From assembly GCA_036365145.1 (NCBI GenBank), contig JAEOAD010000001.1, forward strand, positions 105,835,001 to 105,899,000: a DNA stretch of 64,000 bases, written 5' to 3'. The DNA comes from Orientallactaga sibirica. Lineage: Eukaryota > Chordata > Mammalia > Rodentia > Dipodidae. Positions 23,962-35,573 of this stretch are shown here, one piece after another. Made by a program: the position numbers and the translations under genes. Each line of letters opens with the position of its first letter. Within the stretch, counting starts at the first letter, position 1. The notes beneath the pieces are model-generated. The model made no database searches and had not been told where the DNA came from. It saw nothing but the letters and a program-made list of their open reading frames with translations.

Positions 23962-24166
23962 CAAAAAAAAATTATTTATTTGTATAGAGAGAAGAGAGAC
24001 AGACAGAGAGAAATATTGGGCATGCCAAGGCCTCCAGCCACTGCAAACAAACTCCAGATGAATGTGCCACCTTGTGCATCTGGCTTTATGTGGGTACTGG
24101 GGAATCAAATCTGGGTTGTTAGGCTTTGCAGGCAAGCACTTTAATGGCTGAGCTATCTCTTCAGCC
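23962..24166 (-). mobile_element. DIP-like SINE
   Basis: aaaaaaattatttatttgta to gagctatctcttcagcccc; flanked by caatgagacctttt and caaatgagatttttt. Confidence 0.92.
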
Positions 24167-24182
24167 CCAAATGAGATTTTTT

Positions 24183-24852
24183 AATTTTTTAAATTAATTT
24201 ATTTATATTATTTTGATTTTACATTCATAGTATTGGCTCCATTGTCCTCCTCCCTGTCCTCCCTCTTCCAAAGGGACCCTCATCAATGGGGAGTTTGGGT
24301 CATGCATTGTGGGGGTAGTCAAGAGTTGTGTGGGGGGGTAGGCTCCAGTCTCTGTGCATAATGCCCCAACTTAAGACTCTAACATTCTTTCCGCCCCCTC
24401 TTCCATGAATTTCCCTGAGCCACATTGGGGTCATTTTAGTTCTGCTTCAGTGATGAGGTTTTGGGAGCCTCTGTGTCTCTGGATATCTGGCTTAGTTGGA
24501 GTTGGATGTCCATTCAGTGAATGGAACTCATTGCTGGAACTGGGATATTAGTCAAAACCAGGTACAAAAAAATGAGCTCAGTCTCCAAGATCAAGATACC
24601 ACCAAATGTGGGCTAGAAGAGAGCCAACACATATAACATTCCCTCCAAAACATCTATGGTCATCCCTTCTATCTAGTACTAACTTCTCTCTCCTTTGGAG
24701 AATTTGCTTATCTTTTTTCAGATGGACAACGAACCTGAAGGGAGGATCAGCCAATCACACCTCACCAGGGCCCCAGCTGAACCATAGAATAACGCAGGGG
24801 AAGAGCAAGAGTTCAGCGTTCATGGCGATCATGACACCAGAAAAAGGCTGAA
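24183..24852 (-). mobile_element. 5'-truncated L1 insertion, possibly 5'-inverted
   Basis: A T-rich left edge (the poly-A of a minus-strand insert) leads into L1 3'-UTR-like sequence. The 16-mer ccaaatgagatttttt lies on both sides (24167-24182 and 24853-24868), defining the insert. From about 24540 the sequence seems to read in the opposite sense, as after twin-primed inversion; this part is inferred from sequence flavour only. Confidence 0.6.
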
Positions 24853-25154
24853 CCAAATGAGATTTTTTTTTTAGTATCTTTACACTCACCACCCAGGCCC
24901 TTGGTAGCACTTGAGATAGCAATGCACGAAGATCCTACGGCAGCCTTGTGGGAGGGGCACATGAATACTCCCAAAGGAATCCAAGCACTTGGAACTTCAC
25001 TCCTATTAACCCACACAGTTGTAGCCCTGAAATATAATATGCCCGATTATCCCCATGTCCCAGATGAGGAAAGGGACGTGCCCACAGCTGGGTGGTGTGT
25101 GTCTAAGTGAGTGATGTGGTTCCCTTCAGTCTGACTGTATAAAACCTTCACTGA

Positions 25155-25350
25155 GTCAGGCATGGTGATGAATACCTTTAATCCCAGCACTTGGGAGGCA
25201 GAGATAGGAGGATCGCCATGAGTCTGAGGCCACCCTAACACTACATAGTGAATTTCACATCAGCTCGAGCTACAGTAAGATCCTACCTTGAAAAATGAAA
25301 AAAAAAAAAAAAAAAAAAGAAAAGAAAAAGAAAAACAAAACAAAACACCC
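25155..25350 (+). mobile_element. B1 SINE
   Basis: gtcaggcatggtgatgaata, aatcccagcacttgggaggc and a long A-rich tail. Confidence 0.92.
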
Positions 25351-25444
25351 AAAAAACCTTCACTGATCACCATGCTGGTTTGAAGAGCAACCTATACTTC
25401 CTATTAAAAACAAAACAACAACAAAAAAAAAAAAAACAGAAATA

Positions 25445-25677
25445 GGGCTGGAGGGATGGCTTAGCAGTTAAGCACTTGCCTGTGATGCCTAAGGACCCCG
25501 GTTCGAGGCTCAGTTCCCCAGTACCCATGTAAACCAGATGCACAAGGTGGTGCATGCATCTGGATTTCGTTTGCAGTGGCTGGAGGCCCTGGTGCACCCA
25601 TTCTCTCTCTCCCTCTCTCTCTCTCTCTGTCAGTCACTCTCAAATAAATAAAAATAAAACAAAATTAAAAAAAAAAA
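25445..25677 (+). mobile_element. DIP-like SINE
   Basis: gggctggagggatggcttag to aaataaataaaaataaaac; cagaaata flanks it exactly (25437-25444 and 25678-25685). Confidence 0.93.
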
Positions 25678-25685
25678 CAGAAATA

Positions 25686-25880
25686 AGCCAGGCATGATGA
25701 TGTATACCTGCAATCCAAGCACTTGGGAGTCTGAGACAGGGGGATCACTAGTTCAAGGCCTGAGCAACTTAGTGAGACAATACCTTAAAACAAAAAAGTG
25801 AGACAGCTGGAAATGTAGTCCCGTGATAGAGCTCTTGCCTGGTATGTGTGTGTTCAATCCCCAGCACTGCAAAAGGAAAC
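25686..25880 (+). mobile_element. B4-like composite SINE (B1 part followed by ID part)
   Basis: A B1-like segment (agccaggcatgatgatgta to taccttaaaac, 25686-25797) is followed by an ID-like tRNA-derived segment (gatagagctcttgcctgg, caatccccagcactgc). The order matches the rodent B4 composite. Confidence 0.65.
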
Positions 25881-26845
25881 AAATTAGAAGTAGGAAAAGA
25901 AAGTAAGGCAAAATAATATAAGCCAAGGACTTACTGGGTTTCAAGCCCCTTTGCATATGTCGTCTCACTTAATCCTCACAAAACTTATTTAAGACAAACT
26001 CAGACAGACTACCAACTTTCCCAGGACCATACAGAAAATAAATGACTTTCCCAATAGCTGAGTGTGATGGTAACCCAGGCTAGTGTGGCACAGAGCTAGC
26101 TTGTCAAAGTGTTTTGGGAAGATGGCAATGCCAGAAAGTATCTAGAAGTTTGTTTTAGAGAGGTGCTCAGAGGTCCCCCTGCCACACAAAAAGAGAGGCT
26201 TTTGAACATGTCAGCGTGCTCTATTCAGAAAGCAGACAAGCCCAGACAGAAAGCAACACGGAAACCTCAAGATCCCTTCTCTCTTTCACATTGCCGATTA
26301 CGTGGAAAGGAGGGGGGCATTTTTCAACATGCAAAACGTATGCAGAATTTTACTCGAAATGTTTAATAAATCAAAGATGTGCCGAGAACAAGAAGCATCA
26401 CACAGCCCAGGTGATGGCTCTTTGTGAGGATAGAGATCCAAGGAAGCAGACCGTGTTTACGCTCAACTGATTGATGGGGACGGGAGAGATGGAGGGGAAA
26501 ACATACACACCGCATAGACAACCACGGGAACAGAGGAAACTGAAACTGTGAGAGGGAAGATTGAAGCCTCACCAGAAGATTAAAGCAAAGAAATGAGTAC
26601 AAATGGGCAGATCAATTACTTGAGGGCAGATCGTAAAGGTGTATTTCCAGTTGGGTTGGGCTGTACTGGGATCGGCACGGCTTGCAACATCCATGGTTCC
26701 CACAGCTCACAGGACACAGGAGTCTGAGGTCCCAGTGACATCTCTATGACAAGGGTCCACACCTCATAATTTGGAGCCCATGGCTTGGCCATGAGACTTG
26801 GCCAAGAGAGGGACTTCTGTGTTCTGAACAAATGAGTCTGCCCAC
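25881..26845. other. Intergenic sequence, mostly unique
   Basis: About 960 bp; gtcgtctcacttaatcctca near 25960 hints at an old MIR/L2 relic. No gene. Confidence 0.45.
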
Positions 26846-27215
26846 TGTCCTTTCATCCATCCATCCATCTATCCTTTATCCATTTACCTACCTATCCACC
26901 ATCCATCCATCCTTCTATCCACCTCCCACTCATTTAGCTAACCTTTCATTCATCCACCCTTCCTCCATCAGTCATCTATTCATCCATCCCTCTAGCTACC
27001 ATCTACTAATCCACTAACCCTCCCAGCCTCCATTTATCTATCCCTCCATCCATTGTCTGTCTACCTATCCATCTATCCATCCGTCCACCAATCCTCCATC
27101 CATATATCTCTCCCTATTTGTCATCCATCCACCATTGATCCAATCATCTATCCCTCTCTCTGTCATCCATCTATCTAAGTACCTGCCCATCCATGCATCA
27201 GTCCATCAAATATTT
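26846..27215 (+). repeat. Degenerate tetranucleotide (ATCC)n array
   Basis: About 370 bp built of catccatcc, tatccacc and similar diverged units. Stop-free reading across it is an effect of the repeat, not a gene. Confidence 0.93.
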
Positions 27216-27441
27216 AATGCTGCTTACCAAGTCCTGAGTGAAGGGCCAAGGATATGGCAATGGGCATTATATGGGTATTACAGAGAACAGTATGTGAATG
27301 ATTGGACACACACACAAAAAAAAACCTGGCTAAGTAGAGGCTAGACCAAGTAAAATTTTGGTAGAATATGTGGTGTCTTCAAAGCTCAAAGGGAATACAT
27401 TGAAGGATTTATTCCAGCCTGGACATAATCTGGATTTTTTT

Positions 27442-27696
27442 AACATTGTCTCACCAACAAACCCAATTTATGTTTACTTTTATTTATTTATTTATTAGCA
27501 ACAGACACAGAGAGAAAGACGGAGAGAGAGAGAGAGAGAGAATGGGTGCACCAGGGCCTCCAGCCACTGCAAATGAACTCAGATGCATGCACCACCTTGT
27601 GCATCTGGCTTATGTTGGTCCTGGGGAATTGAGCCTCAAACCAGGGTCCTTAGGCTTCACAGACAAGCGCTTTACCACTAAGCCATCTCTCTGGCC
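27442..27696 (-). mobile_element. DIP-like SINE with about 36 bp of extra sequence beyond its tail
   Basis: The SINE itself is about 27478-27696. Between its T-rich edge and the left target copy (cataatctggattttt, 27424) lie 36 bp of unrelated sequence (27442-27477). The right target copy cataatctggactttt starts at 27699. Confidence 0.8.
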
Positions 27697-27714
27697 CCCA
27701 TAATCTGGACTTTT

Positions 27715-27920
27715 AGGTATTTTATTTTTATGTATTTATTTATTTGAGAGAGAAAGAGAGGTGGGGAGACTGAGCACACCAGGACATCCAGCCATTGCAA
27801 ACGGAACTCCAAATGCATGCACCACCTTGTGCCTCTGGCTTGCCTGGGTTCTGGGGAATCAACCTCATCCCTTTGGCTTTGCAGGCAAGCACCTTAACTG
27901 CTAAGCCATCTCTCAAGCCC
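27715..27920 (-). mobile_element. DIP-like SINE
   Basis: ttttatgtatttatttattt to taagccatctctcaagccc; directly behind the previous copy, followed by catatctggggtttt. Confidence 0.92.
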
Positions 27921-28521
27921 ATATCTGGGGTTTTAATATGCTGGAGAATGGATTCAACAGGAGACAGGTGTACAAACAGGCAGCACAGTGGGAGACGACT
28001 GGGGGAGTCTGGGCAGGAGGTGGTGTGTACTTGGTGGGCCAGAGGGATGGAAGGTGCCTTCTGGAGGTTTCAACATGCCTATGACTTGATTTTGGGAACA
28101 AGGAGGAAAGGGAGGGATCAGTGATGATTACTGGTTCCAACCAGAAAAGCCATGTGCATGCTGATGACCAAGATGAAGAGCTTGGAATTTGCCACTTGTT
28201 CCTTCTAGCATCCAGCTTACATTGCTTGAACACCTACTGCATGTTGGAGTTTCAACACTTGCCCTCGAGGAGAAGAACTATAGTTATCAGGGGTCCATCC
28301 AGACCCCTGACTTAGACCCACAGAAGGACATCCTTTCTCTGGCCATGCTAGAGGGCCACCAGGAATCCAGGATTTCACTGTGTCTTCCCATCCTGCTTAT
28401 TCCAACCCTGGTCTGTGCTCACCAGCTAATAACTTAGAATAAAAACTGACCTGGAATTGCCCACAAAGAGAAAAAGTACTTTATTTGACTTACATATGAT
28501 GTAAATCATAACAAAAGATCA
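27921..28521. other. Intergenic sequence, nothing recognised
   Basis: 600 bp with no named repeat or gene. Confidence 0.5.
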
Positions 28522-28536
28522 CATTTCTCCTTTTTC

Positions 28537-28780
28537 TTTTTAAAATTTTTTTGTTTATGATTTATTTATTTGAGAGAGACAGACAGACAGGCAGCAAGAG
28601 AAAGAGGCAGATAGATAGAACAAGCATGCCAGGGCCTCCAGCCAATGCAAATGAACTCCAGATGCATGCATCACCTTCTGCATCTGGCTTACGTGGGTCC
28701 TGGGGAATCGAGCCTCGAACTGCTGTCCTTAGGCTTCAGAGACAAGCACTTAACTGCTAAGCCATCTCTCTAGGCCCCGG
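28537..28780 (-). mobile_element. DIP-like SINE
   Basis: Bounded by an exact 15-bp target duplication, catttctcctttttc at 28522-28536 and 28781-28795. Confidence 0.95.
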
Positions 28781-28849
28781 CATTTCTCCTTTTTCATGGG
28801 AAGCCAATGGGATCTTAGCCATGAGTCTTTAGCTCATTTAAAAAAAATA

Positions 28850-29129
28850 CCCATGTGAGTGTGGTGTGGGTATATGTGTGGGTGCACATATTGAGGATAT
28901 GCATGCACATGTGTCCATGTGGAGGCTGTAGGGTAAGGTCCAATGTCACTCTGAGACAGGATCTGTCATTGGCCTGGAGCTCACCAAATAGGCTAGACTA
29001 GCTAACCAGTGATCTCCCAGGGTCCTCCTCGCTCCACTTCCCCAGCACTGGGATTATAAGCGTGACCACCACACCTGGCATTTTTACATGGGTACTGGGG
29101 ATCAAACTCCAGTCTTTACGCTTGCAAGG
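28850..29129 (-). mobile_element. B3-type SINE, left part
   Basis: GT-rich edge, tgagacaggatctgtcattg, cctggagctcaccaaatagg and gggattataagcgtgacc. It is cut at 29129 by the solo LTR and resumes at 29468-29508 (ccagcccttcactgactt). Confidence 0.75.
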
Positions 29130-29467
29130 TGTGGTAGTTCGAATGGATGTTCCCCAACAGATTCAGGAGTTTTATTCAAGCTTGTAACTTGTGTGGATCC
29201 AAGGGTCCAGCCCTAAGGTGTGTGTGCAAGTGGATCTAAACTCCAGCAAAGATAAACACAGTGCTTGAGCTCTGTCTGGGGCTCCTGGGGTGTGCTCACT
29301 TGTGGTGCTGGTGGTGGTATTTCTCTCTGCATGGACCTGTGAAAGGGGGCCAGCTTCTTCTGCCATTATGGAACTTGCCCTGGATCTGTAAGTTTCAAAT
29401 AAACCCTTCCTCCTATAAACTATATGGTTTGGAAGTTCATCCCAGCAAGGTGAAGTTGTCTGTGACA
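29130..29467 (+). mobile_element. Solo LTR, same MaLR-type family, inserted in a B3 SINE
   Basis: It runs from tgtggtagttcgaatgg to ttgtctgtgaca. The 5-mer caagg flanks it exactly (29125-29129 and 29468-29472). The B3 element on the left (28850-29129) resumes after it (29468-29508), so the LTR is the younger of the two. Confidence 0.92.
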
Positions 29468-29562
29468 CAAGGCCAGCCCTTCACTGACTTAACTATCTCC
29501 AGCCCTCTAGCTCACCTGAATACTTGTGTCCACAATAGCATCCTGCTTTCTGCCTGAATTTT

Positions 29563-29724
29563 TTTTGTTGTTGCTGTTTTTGTTTTTCGAGGTAGGGTCT
29601 CACTGTAGCTCAGGCTGACCTGGAATTCACTATGTAGTCTCAGGATGGTCTCAAACTCATGGTGATCCTCCTACCTCTGCCTCCAAAGTGCTGGGATTAC
29701 AGGTGTGCACCACTATGCCTGGCC
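29563..29724 (-). mobile_element. B1 SINE
   Basis: cgaggtagggtctcactgta to gtgctgggattacaggtgtg; tctgcctgaatttt flanks it exactly (from 29549 and 29725). Confidence 0.95.
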
Positions 29725-29738
29725 TCTGCCTGAATTTT

Positions 29739-31219
29739 GATTAGTCTCATTAAACATCTGTCATCTGCCTATGGATCAGCCTGGCCAAACTTTGACTTTA
29801 GCTGTCTCTAGTTAGTTACTTCACATGAGCCCAGAAATGTTTACTTGAAACCCAACTGAACCACTCAACCTTGCTAAGTTGGGGCCTTGGGTAAGGGATG
29901 CAGAATGGATGTCCATCTTAGAGTTGGAGAAGATGGTATGGGGTGTTGCCAGATGCCTTTTCACTCTGTCAACAAGTCACTCTATCAGCATCCATGGAGT
30001 GGGGTCTCAGATCCCACATCTGAGTTCCTCTCTGAGACTTTCTGCTAGAGAGTGATCCAGGAAAACATTACTGCCATAGGTTTGCTCACAGCCAGTAGCA
30101 AGACATCCCAGCATAGAGGTCCCGCCACTTTGCTTCATGGCAGGACAATGCCAAGAGATGTCATGCTCTAGACTTTCCATGGGATGGAATTCTGTTGCGA
30201 CTGCTCAGTTCTGCCTATTTTCATCCCCAATTTCTCCTTAAAGCAACCCCCACACCAACAAACTTCCTGTATGCAAATCGCAGCAACTCTGTTTCCTGGG
30301 ACCCCACCCAAGACCATAGGGGCTGCTATTGATAGAAGGCCATCTTTCTGCTATAGTCTCTGGGCACTGGCCACCCTAAAAAGTAGTATTGAGAAAGGGG
30401 GAGGATGGAAGTTGGTTAGATAGCAGGTTACCTCTGGTGTCCAGTAAGTGCTCAGGAGGCACTACGCCAACACTGGGAAGCTATCATCCTGAGAGGATAG
30501 CATTTGGCCTTGAAGTCAGAAGGCTGAGAATCCTGTCCCTGTTTCAAGCGGCATGACTGACCTATGCAAGTTGTTTCGCCTTTTTGAGCCTCACTCAATT
30601 GCAAAATGGGCCACAGCACTTAGAGAGACTTGTATGAGCTCAGGATTATAAAAGGCCTGAGTTTGGTTTTCCTCCCAAGTTCTAGTATCCTCGAGGCCCT
30701 AGAATAGGGTGTACAGTGGATGTGAACATATACCAACTGGCTTAGGTTCTAGAATGGAGAAAAGTTAGCACCCCCATGTCAGGTGGGTAAGACATTTTCC
30801 TTGTCCATCCCCACCTGAGTGTCCCTTAAAAAATTTAATGAGTCCCCAAGACATTTTTTTTTATCAGGGATGATTTTTGAAATCTGCCTGCAGACCAGCC
30901 ACTGAGTGAGGATCATTGCAAGATGGCAAATCTAGGGTGCTGGAGCCTGGTCTGGCTTCCTTGCTCCCAAGACTCCCTCAATTCTGCTTAGCTCAGAGTA
31001 GACACTCCATGAACACCTGGGGGGATAAATGGCTGGGTGAGCTTTAGTCCTTCAGCCTACAAAGATGTCTGGTGATGTCCAGAGGGAAGGAGGTGCATGC
31101 CTTCTGGGCAGATTGTCTGAGCAAGGCCAGGTTATGTCAGCCTAGGGTCCTTCCTTAGCTGTCTAAAACCCCTTGAGATTTTCTGCATCAATTTTTCCTC
31201 CCCCAGTGGTCACAGCAAG
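29739..31219. other. Intergenic sequence, mostly unique
   Basis: 1.5 kb; apart from a MIR-like relic at 30495-30640 I recognise nothing. Confidence 0.45.
30495..30640 (+). mobile_element. Ancient MIR-like element
   Basis: gaagtcagaaggctgagaat, gcaagttgtttcgccttttt and gcctcactcaattgcaaaat follow the MIR core order. Confidence 0.55.
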
Positions 31220-31236
31220 TCACTATCCTCTTTCTT

Positions 31237-31266
31237 TGCATGTGTGTGTGTGTGTGTGTGTGTGTG
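31237..31266 (+). repeat. (TG)n microsatellite
   Basis: About 13 TG units forming the GT-rich start of a minus-strand B3 element. Confidence 0.92.
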
Positions 31267-31299
31267 ACATGTGTATGTTGTGTATGACTCTTCACAGTG

Positions 31300-31310
31300 A
31301 AAGGTATGTT

Positions 31311-31349
<39 letters not shown>

Positions 31350-31518
31350 TTTGATAGAGAGAGAGAATGGGCGCACCAGGCACCCCAGCCACTGCAAATG
31401 AACAACCAGATGCTTGAGCCCCCTTGAGCATCTGGCTAGCGTGGGTCCTGGGGAATCGAACCTGGGTTCTTTGGCTTTGTAGGCAAACGCCTTCACCACT
31501 AAGCCATCCCTCCAGCCA
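31300..31518 (-). mobile_element. DIP-like SINE
   Basis: TTTA-expanded tail, gagagagagaatgggcgcac, and taagccatccctccagcc. Confidence 0.92.
31310..31353 (+). repeat. (TTTA)n microsatellite in a SINE tail
   Basis: Eleven ttta units, the expanded A-rich tail (minus strand) of the DIP-like SINE at 31300-31518. Confidence 0.93.
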
Positions 31519-31735
31519 GCTTCACTTTGTTTATTGAGGCAGGATCTTTCATTTGAACCTAGAGGTCACCATTTCAGCTTGTCTAGCTAGCTGGCTTGCC
31601 CCAGATCCCCTCCCTGAGTGCTGGGCACAGATTGCTTGGTCTGCCTGACATTCACATGGATGCTGGAGACTTGAACTTCAATCCTCGTGCTTATACAGTG
31701 AGTGCTTTATCCATTGTGCCACCTCCTAGCCCCAC

Positions 31736-33389
31736 AGCCTTCTTGTAAGCACAGCTTCACGGGAGCAGAACCATGCTATGGTGTAAGTCTTGCCCATGGC
31801 TACTTTTCTGATGTCCTGACAGCTCTGAAAGGTCCCAATAGGAACTATATGACCAGAAACAACCAGAAATATTTACCCTCTCTGGACCTCTCAAGGAAAA
31901 GAAAATGCTGATCTTGGCCCTTAAAAGACCAAATAAGCTAGGAATCGTCTCTCAAGCAAGCGACCGTTTCATAGAAGGCCTCCTGTGGTATCACTATGTG
32001 CTGCAGAATTCTGCTCTCTGCCAGCCCTGCAGTGAGCATCTTGTCTTCCCTTTGTCCCTTACCCCATCCTTTCACATGACGTCTCAATAACATCATCACG
32101 TCACAGGAACTATGACAGTCAATTTTCTAGATGAGCAAACGGAAGCTCAGAGAAGGTAAACGATTGGTCCAAAGTCACATGGCAGGGATGTGGTCAAGCA
32201 GTGACTCAATCCCAGGTCTGTTCTGAGGCCTGGCTACTGCCTCCCCATGCACACAGGGATTAGCAGGAAAGAGATTGTGGCTTAAGTCAACAAGCGAACA
32301 AAAACCATGTCCACAAGGCTGTTTTCCTCACCCAGAACATCAAGGGGCAGGTTTCTGGTCAGGACTCTATGAGGATGCCTTTCCTCAGTGTGGAAGGGTC
32401 AGCTCCATCGAACACCCACTTCCCCAGGTTTGCTGCTCAGGACAGAGGGTCCGTTCAGCAGCGTGTAACCCAGCACGTGAGAACCTGTCCCTTAGCTCAC
32501 CCAGAGAATAAACGGATGGGGACACCTGAAACCCCACCGGATGAGCACCAAGGGTACTCTGTTCAGACCCGAAAACCAGAGATCCCAGGTGAGTTTGTTC
32601 CAGCTGCCAGGATAAGGACAGGTTACATGATAAGCGAGCCCCTTTTGTCCTTCTGAATTAAAAGGATTAAGTATCTTCTAGAGAATTCTTTGCTGGAAGA
32701 CAAAGCGTAGAAATTTATTCAATTTACATTATCATGATAATAAAACTTTGGGGAAGTAACAGACAGCATGTGGGACGGTCTGTAGTTACTACAAAAAGTG
32801 CCAAATGATTCCTTTTTCATGAAAGAAAGGCAAGATTACCGGACAGGAATATTAGCCCAGCTTACATTAATGGTAGGTAGCAAACTTGTCCAGGTCACTT
32901 CCTGTTAACACAGGAAGAAAAGCTTCTAGTTTGTTTTCAGAGAATCTCTCCACCTTGTCGGAAGTTCACTCGCATCTAAGGCAGTGGAGGGAAAGGTGAC
33001 CCCCAAGTTACGTGAGTCAGAGCGGGTCTCTAGCCTGCGACTTCCATCTTCTTGCACAGTCTGTGTAGCTGCCATGGAGACTCCAACGTCAGGTCTGAGA
33101 AGCTGCAGCTGCCCCGTGGGCATGGCCTCTGATCTCCTCTGTGATCAGATAAATACCAGCAACATCTTCAGTACACACCAGGGACCACAAAGCCATCGCA
33201 GCCATTCCCCGTCTATGAAAATCTCCCACTCATGGGATTCCTGTTCCAACATCCATTACTTTCCTTTTAATACTTTCCACTAATTGAAACTCACTAGTTT
33301 ACTCCTCTAACCCCAACCAGAACAGGTGTCCCTTAAGAGTGAAGTTCAAGTCTGCTTCTTCCAAGGCCGTCTCACAGGAGACCCTCCAT
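31736..33389. other. Intergenic sequence, mostly unique
   Basis: 1.65 kb; gatgagcaaacggaagctca near 32133 suggests an old MIR/L2 relic. No gene. Confidence 0.45.
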
Positions 33390-33393
33390 GAAA

Positions 33394-33560
33394 TTTTTTT
33401 GTTTGTTTGTTTGTTTGTTTTTGAGGTAGGGTCTCACTCTAGCTCAGGCTGACCTGCAATTCACCCTGTAGTCTCAGGGTGACTTTGAACTCACGGCGGA
33501 TCCTCCTACCTCTGCCTCCCCAGTGCTGGGATTAAAGGCATGCACCACTATGCCTGGCCC
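33394..33560 (-). mobile_element. B1 SINE
   Basis: tttgtttgtttgtttttgag, gtagggtctcactctagctc and gggattaaaggcatgcacc; flanks ccctccatgaaattt and ccctccataaatatt. Confidence 0.95.
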
Positions 33561-33622
33561 TCCATAAATATTTGAAGAATATTAGTGTTTTCATGAATTA
33601 GTAGCAGTGTGCGAAACAATTG

Positions 33623-33623
<1 letters not shown>

Positions 33624-33656
<33 letters not shown>

Positions 33657-33800
33657 GTATTTCGAGGTAGGGTTTCACTCTAGTCCAGGCTGACCTAGAA
33701 TTCACTATGTAGTCTCAGTGTGGCCTTGAACTTACAGTGATCCTCTTACCTTTGCCTCCTGAGTGCTGGGATTAAAGACGTGTGCCAGCAAGCCTAGCTT
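33624..33800 (-). mobile_element. B1 SINE
   Basis: A T-run of about 31 and cgaggtagggtttcactcta to gggattaaagacgtgtgcc. Confidence 0.95.
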
Positions 33801-33802
33801 CT

Positions 33803-35339
33803 TCTTTTTTTTAAATCCAGAATTTCTTTTCACACAGAGTTGGTTATGCTAAGACATCTTGAAATGAAATGCCCAGCCCAACTGTCATTTCAATAAAGTG
33901 GTTTATTTGTTCATTTCATCCAACATAAATTTATTGGGTGCCTGTCAAGTGTCAGGCTTCTAGATGGGGAACTCAATGGTGATCAAACAGAATGCCTGGT
34001 TGAATGGGGCAGAGGGGGAGCAGATAGATATTCAGGAAACAGCAACATGGGCACATCATGATGGTCCCTGTGAAATACTGAGAAGGAACATACATGTATG
34101 TTTTTGGAGGAAGTAATGTCTGGATTAAACCTAGAAAGATGATCGACGTTGGAGATTAAACTCCCTTAGCTTTCTCAACAGTGATTAGGGGCTAAAGTTA
34201 AAAATAGAATCAGGGTTGAGTAAGGATGAAAGAAATAGAAAAAGTTAGAGCAGAACTTTCTGGAAAAAGTAATTAACATGCCCATGTTCAACGGGACCAA
34301 GTAGGTATTGACCAGAGGAGGGTTGATGGCTTCCTGAAGCAGTGTGACAACAGAAGAAGAGGAGAAAAGAAAGAAGATAGAGAGATGATTAGGTAGCAAA
34401 GTGGCAGGACTTGGTTGGTCCCATGGCGCCCCTCTTTTGTGGGGGCTGTGTCTTTGGTCTTGTGGGCTGGGCCTGTGGGGTCTTCTCTAGCTAGTGACTG
34501 GCTTCCAGAGGTGGGACTAGCAGCTGAGCAGTGTGCAAGCCTGTGCCTTGTGTGATGGCTCATGACGACAGGGGTGAGCTGGAGGCACCAGTGATCACAT
34601 TTGGTCAGTTAGTGCACTTCCCAGCCTGCCCTAAGGACTCAGGACTGGAGGATTCCTGGAGCCATGCATGGATTACTGTGGGCCGACAGATGTTTATATA
34701 TACCGGAGCTCAGGCTCGTATCTATTAAGGAGATCAATTGAGCCCACAACATCCCTGCCTGCTGGTAATTTCTGCTTTCCATAGCACTACCTGTATCCAG
34801 GGTAGCTAAGGAAGGAACGCTGGAAACAATTGTCCCGAAATACAAGTGCTGTGGCTGTGGGTTTGTTTTTTTTTTCTCCCCTGATCAAAGTAAGACTCCA
34901 ATGCAAGGGGGAAAAATAATTAAAAGTAAAAACCTTATGTAATGAGGTTTACCAGAAAAATTTTTGAAGCCAACAAGTAACTGTGGGCAACACTTCAAAG
35001 AGTCCCAGGATCAATGATTGTCAATAGCAGTTTGGCATACTTTAATTTATCTTTCAAGAACATAAAGTGTGATGTTATTAGGAACCCATCTATGCCTTAA
35101 TTTTGTTTGAGATGTAAAGAATCAAAAATCTATCAGCATGCTCCCCAGATCGGCAATGGCCGAGCCTTGTGGCAGGTGCCTCACCTGCCTTAGAGTCTTT
35201 TATCTTATGATTGACAGGCCAGGTATACCACCACACCCTCACACTGAACATTCAGTAGCTCCCACGTGCACTCACTCATGAGCCACAGGGCTCTTTATCT
35301 TGGCCACTGTCTTTGGAGACATTCTCCATCAGAAGAGAA
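33803..35339. other. Distal 5' flank of HABP2, low-repeat
   Basis: 1.5 kb upstream of the promoter with only an old-repeat hint near 33900-33960 (aaatttattgggtgcctg). No SINE interrupts it. Confidence 0.45.
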
Positions 35340-35573
35340 AGCTCTTTTGGGCTCTGCCCAGCCCCCAAGTCGCCATTTGTTTAATCAAGGTAGTTGGTTT
35401 GCAAGACATTAAACATTAAACAGTATTTGATGCCTAGTTAATTATTTGCGCCTTCCTCATTTGTTCGGGAATCCTTGGAGACTGACATTGGCCCCCATCC
35501 CCACCCCGCCCCAAAGGCAGAGACAAGCAAAGAACTTGTGCTAAGAGCAAACCACAAGCCTTCAATTGCAAAG
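35340..35573 (+). promoter_or_regulatory. HABP2: Probable HABP2 proximal promoter and 5' UTR
   Basis: This AT-rich stretch immediately upstream of the start codon contains GTTAATTATTTGC at 35437-35449. It matches the HNF1 consensus GTTAATNATTAAC in its first half and in 4 of 6 bases of the second. A GC-rich ccccaccccgcccc stretch follows at 35498-35511. No TATA box is obvious at a convincing distance and the transcription start cannot be placed. HABP2 is liver-expressed, which fits an HNF1 input; this is inference. Confidence 0.5.

Larger units (their letters stand above)
31220..31735 (-). mobile_element. B3-type SINE interrupted by a DIP-like SINE
   Basis: GT-rich start at 31220-31299, then the DIP-like copy, then ttgaggcaggatctttcatt to ccacctcctagcccc (31519-31735). 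Confidence 0.6.

Noticed and set aside
26846..27215. CRISPR-like or satellite array
   Set aside because: The units are degenerate tetranucleotides with no unique spacers; this is a microsatellite in a mammalian genome.
26832..27344. Open frames rich in Ile-His-Pro-Ser
   Set aside because: Translation of the ATCC repeat array.
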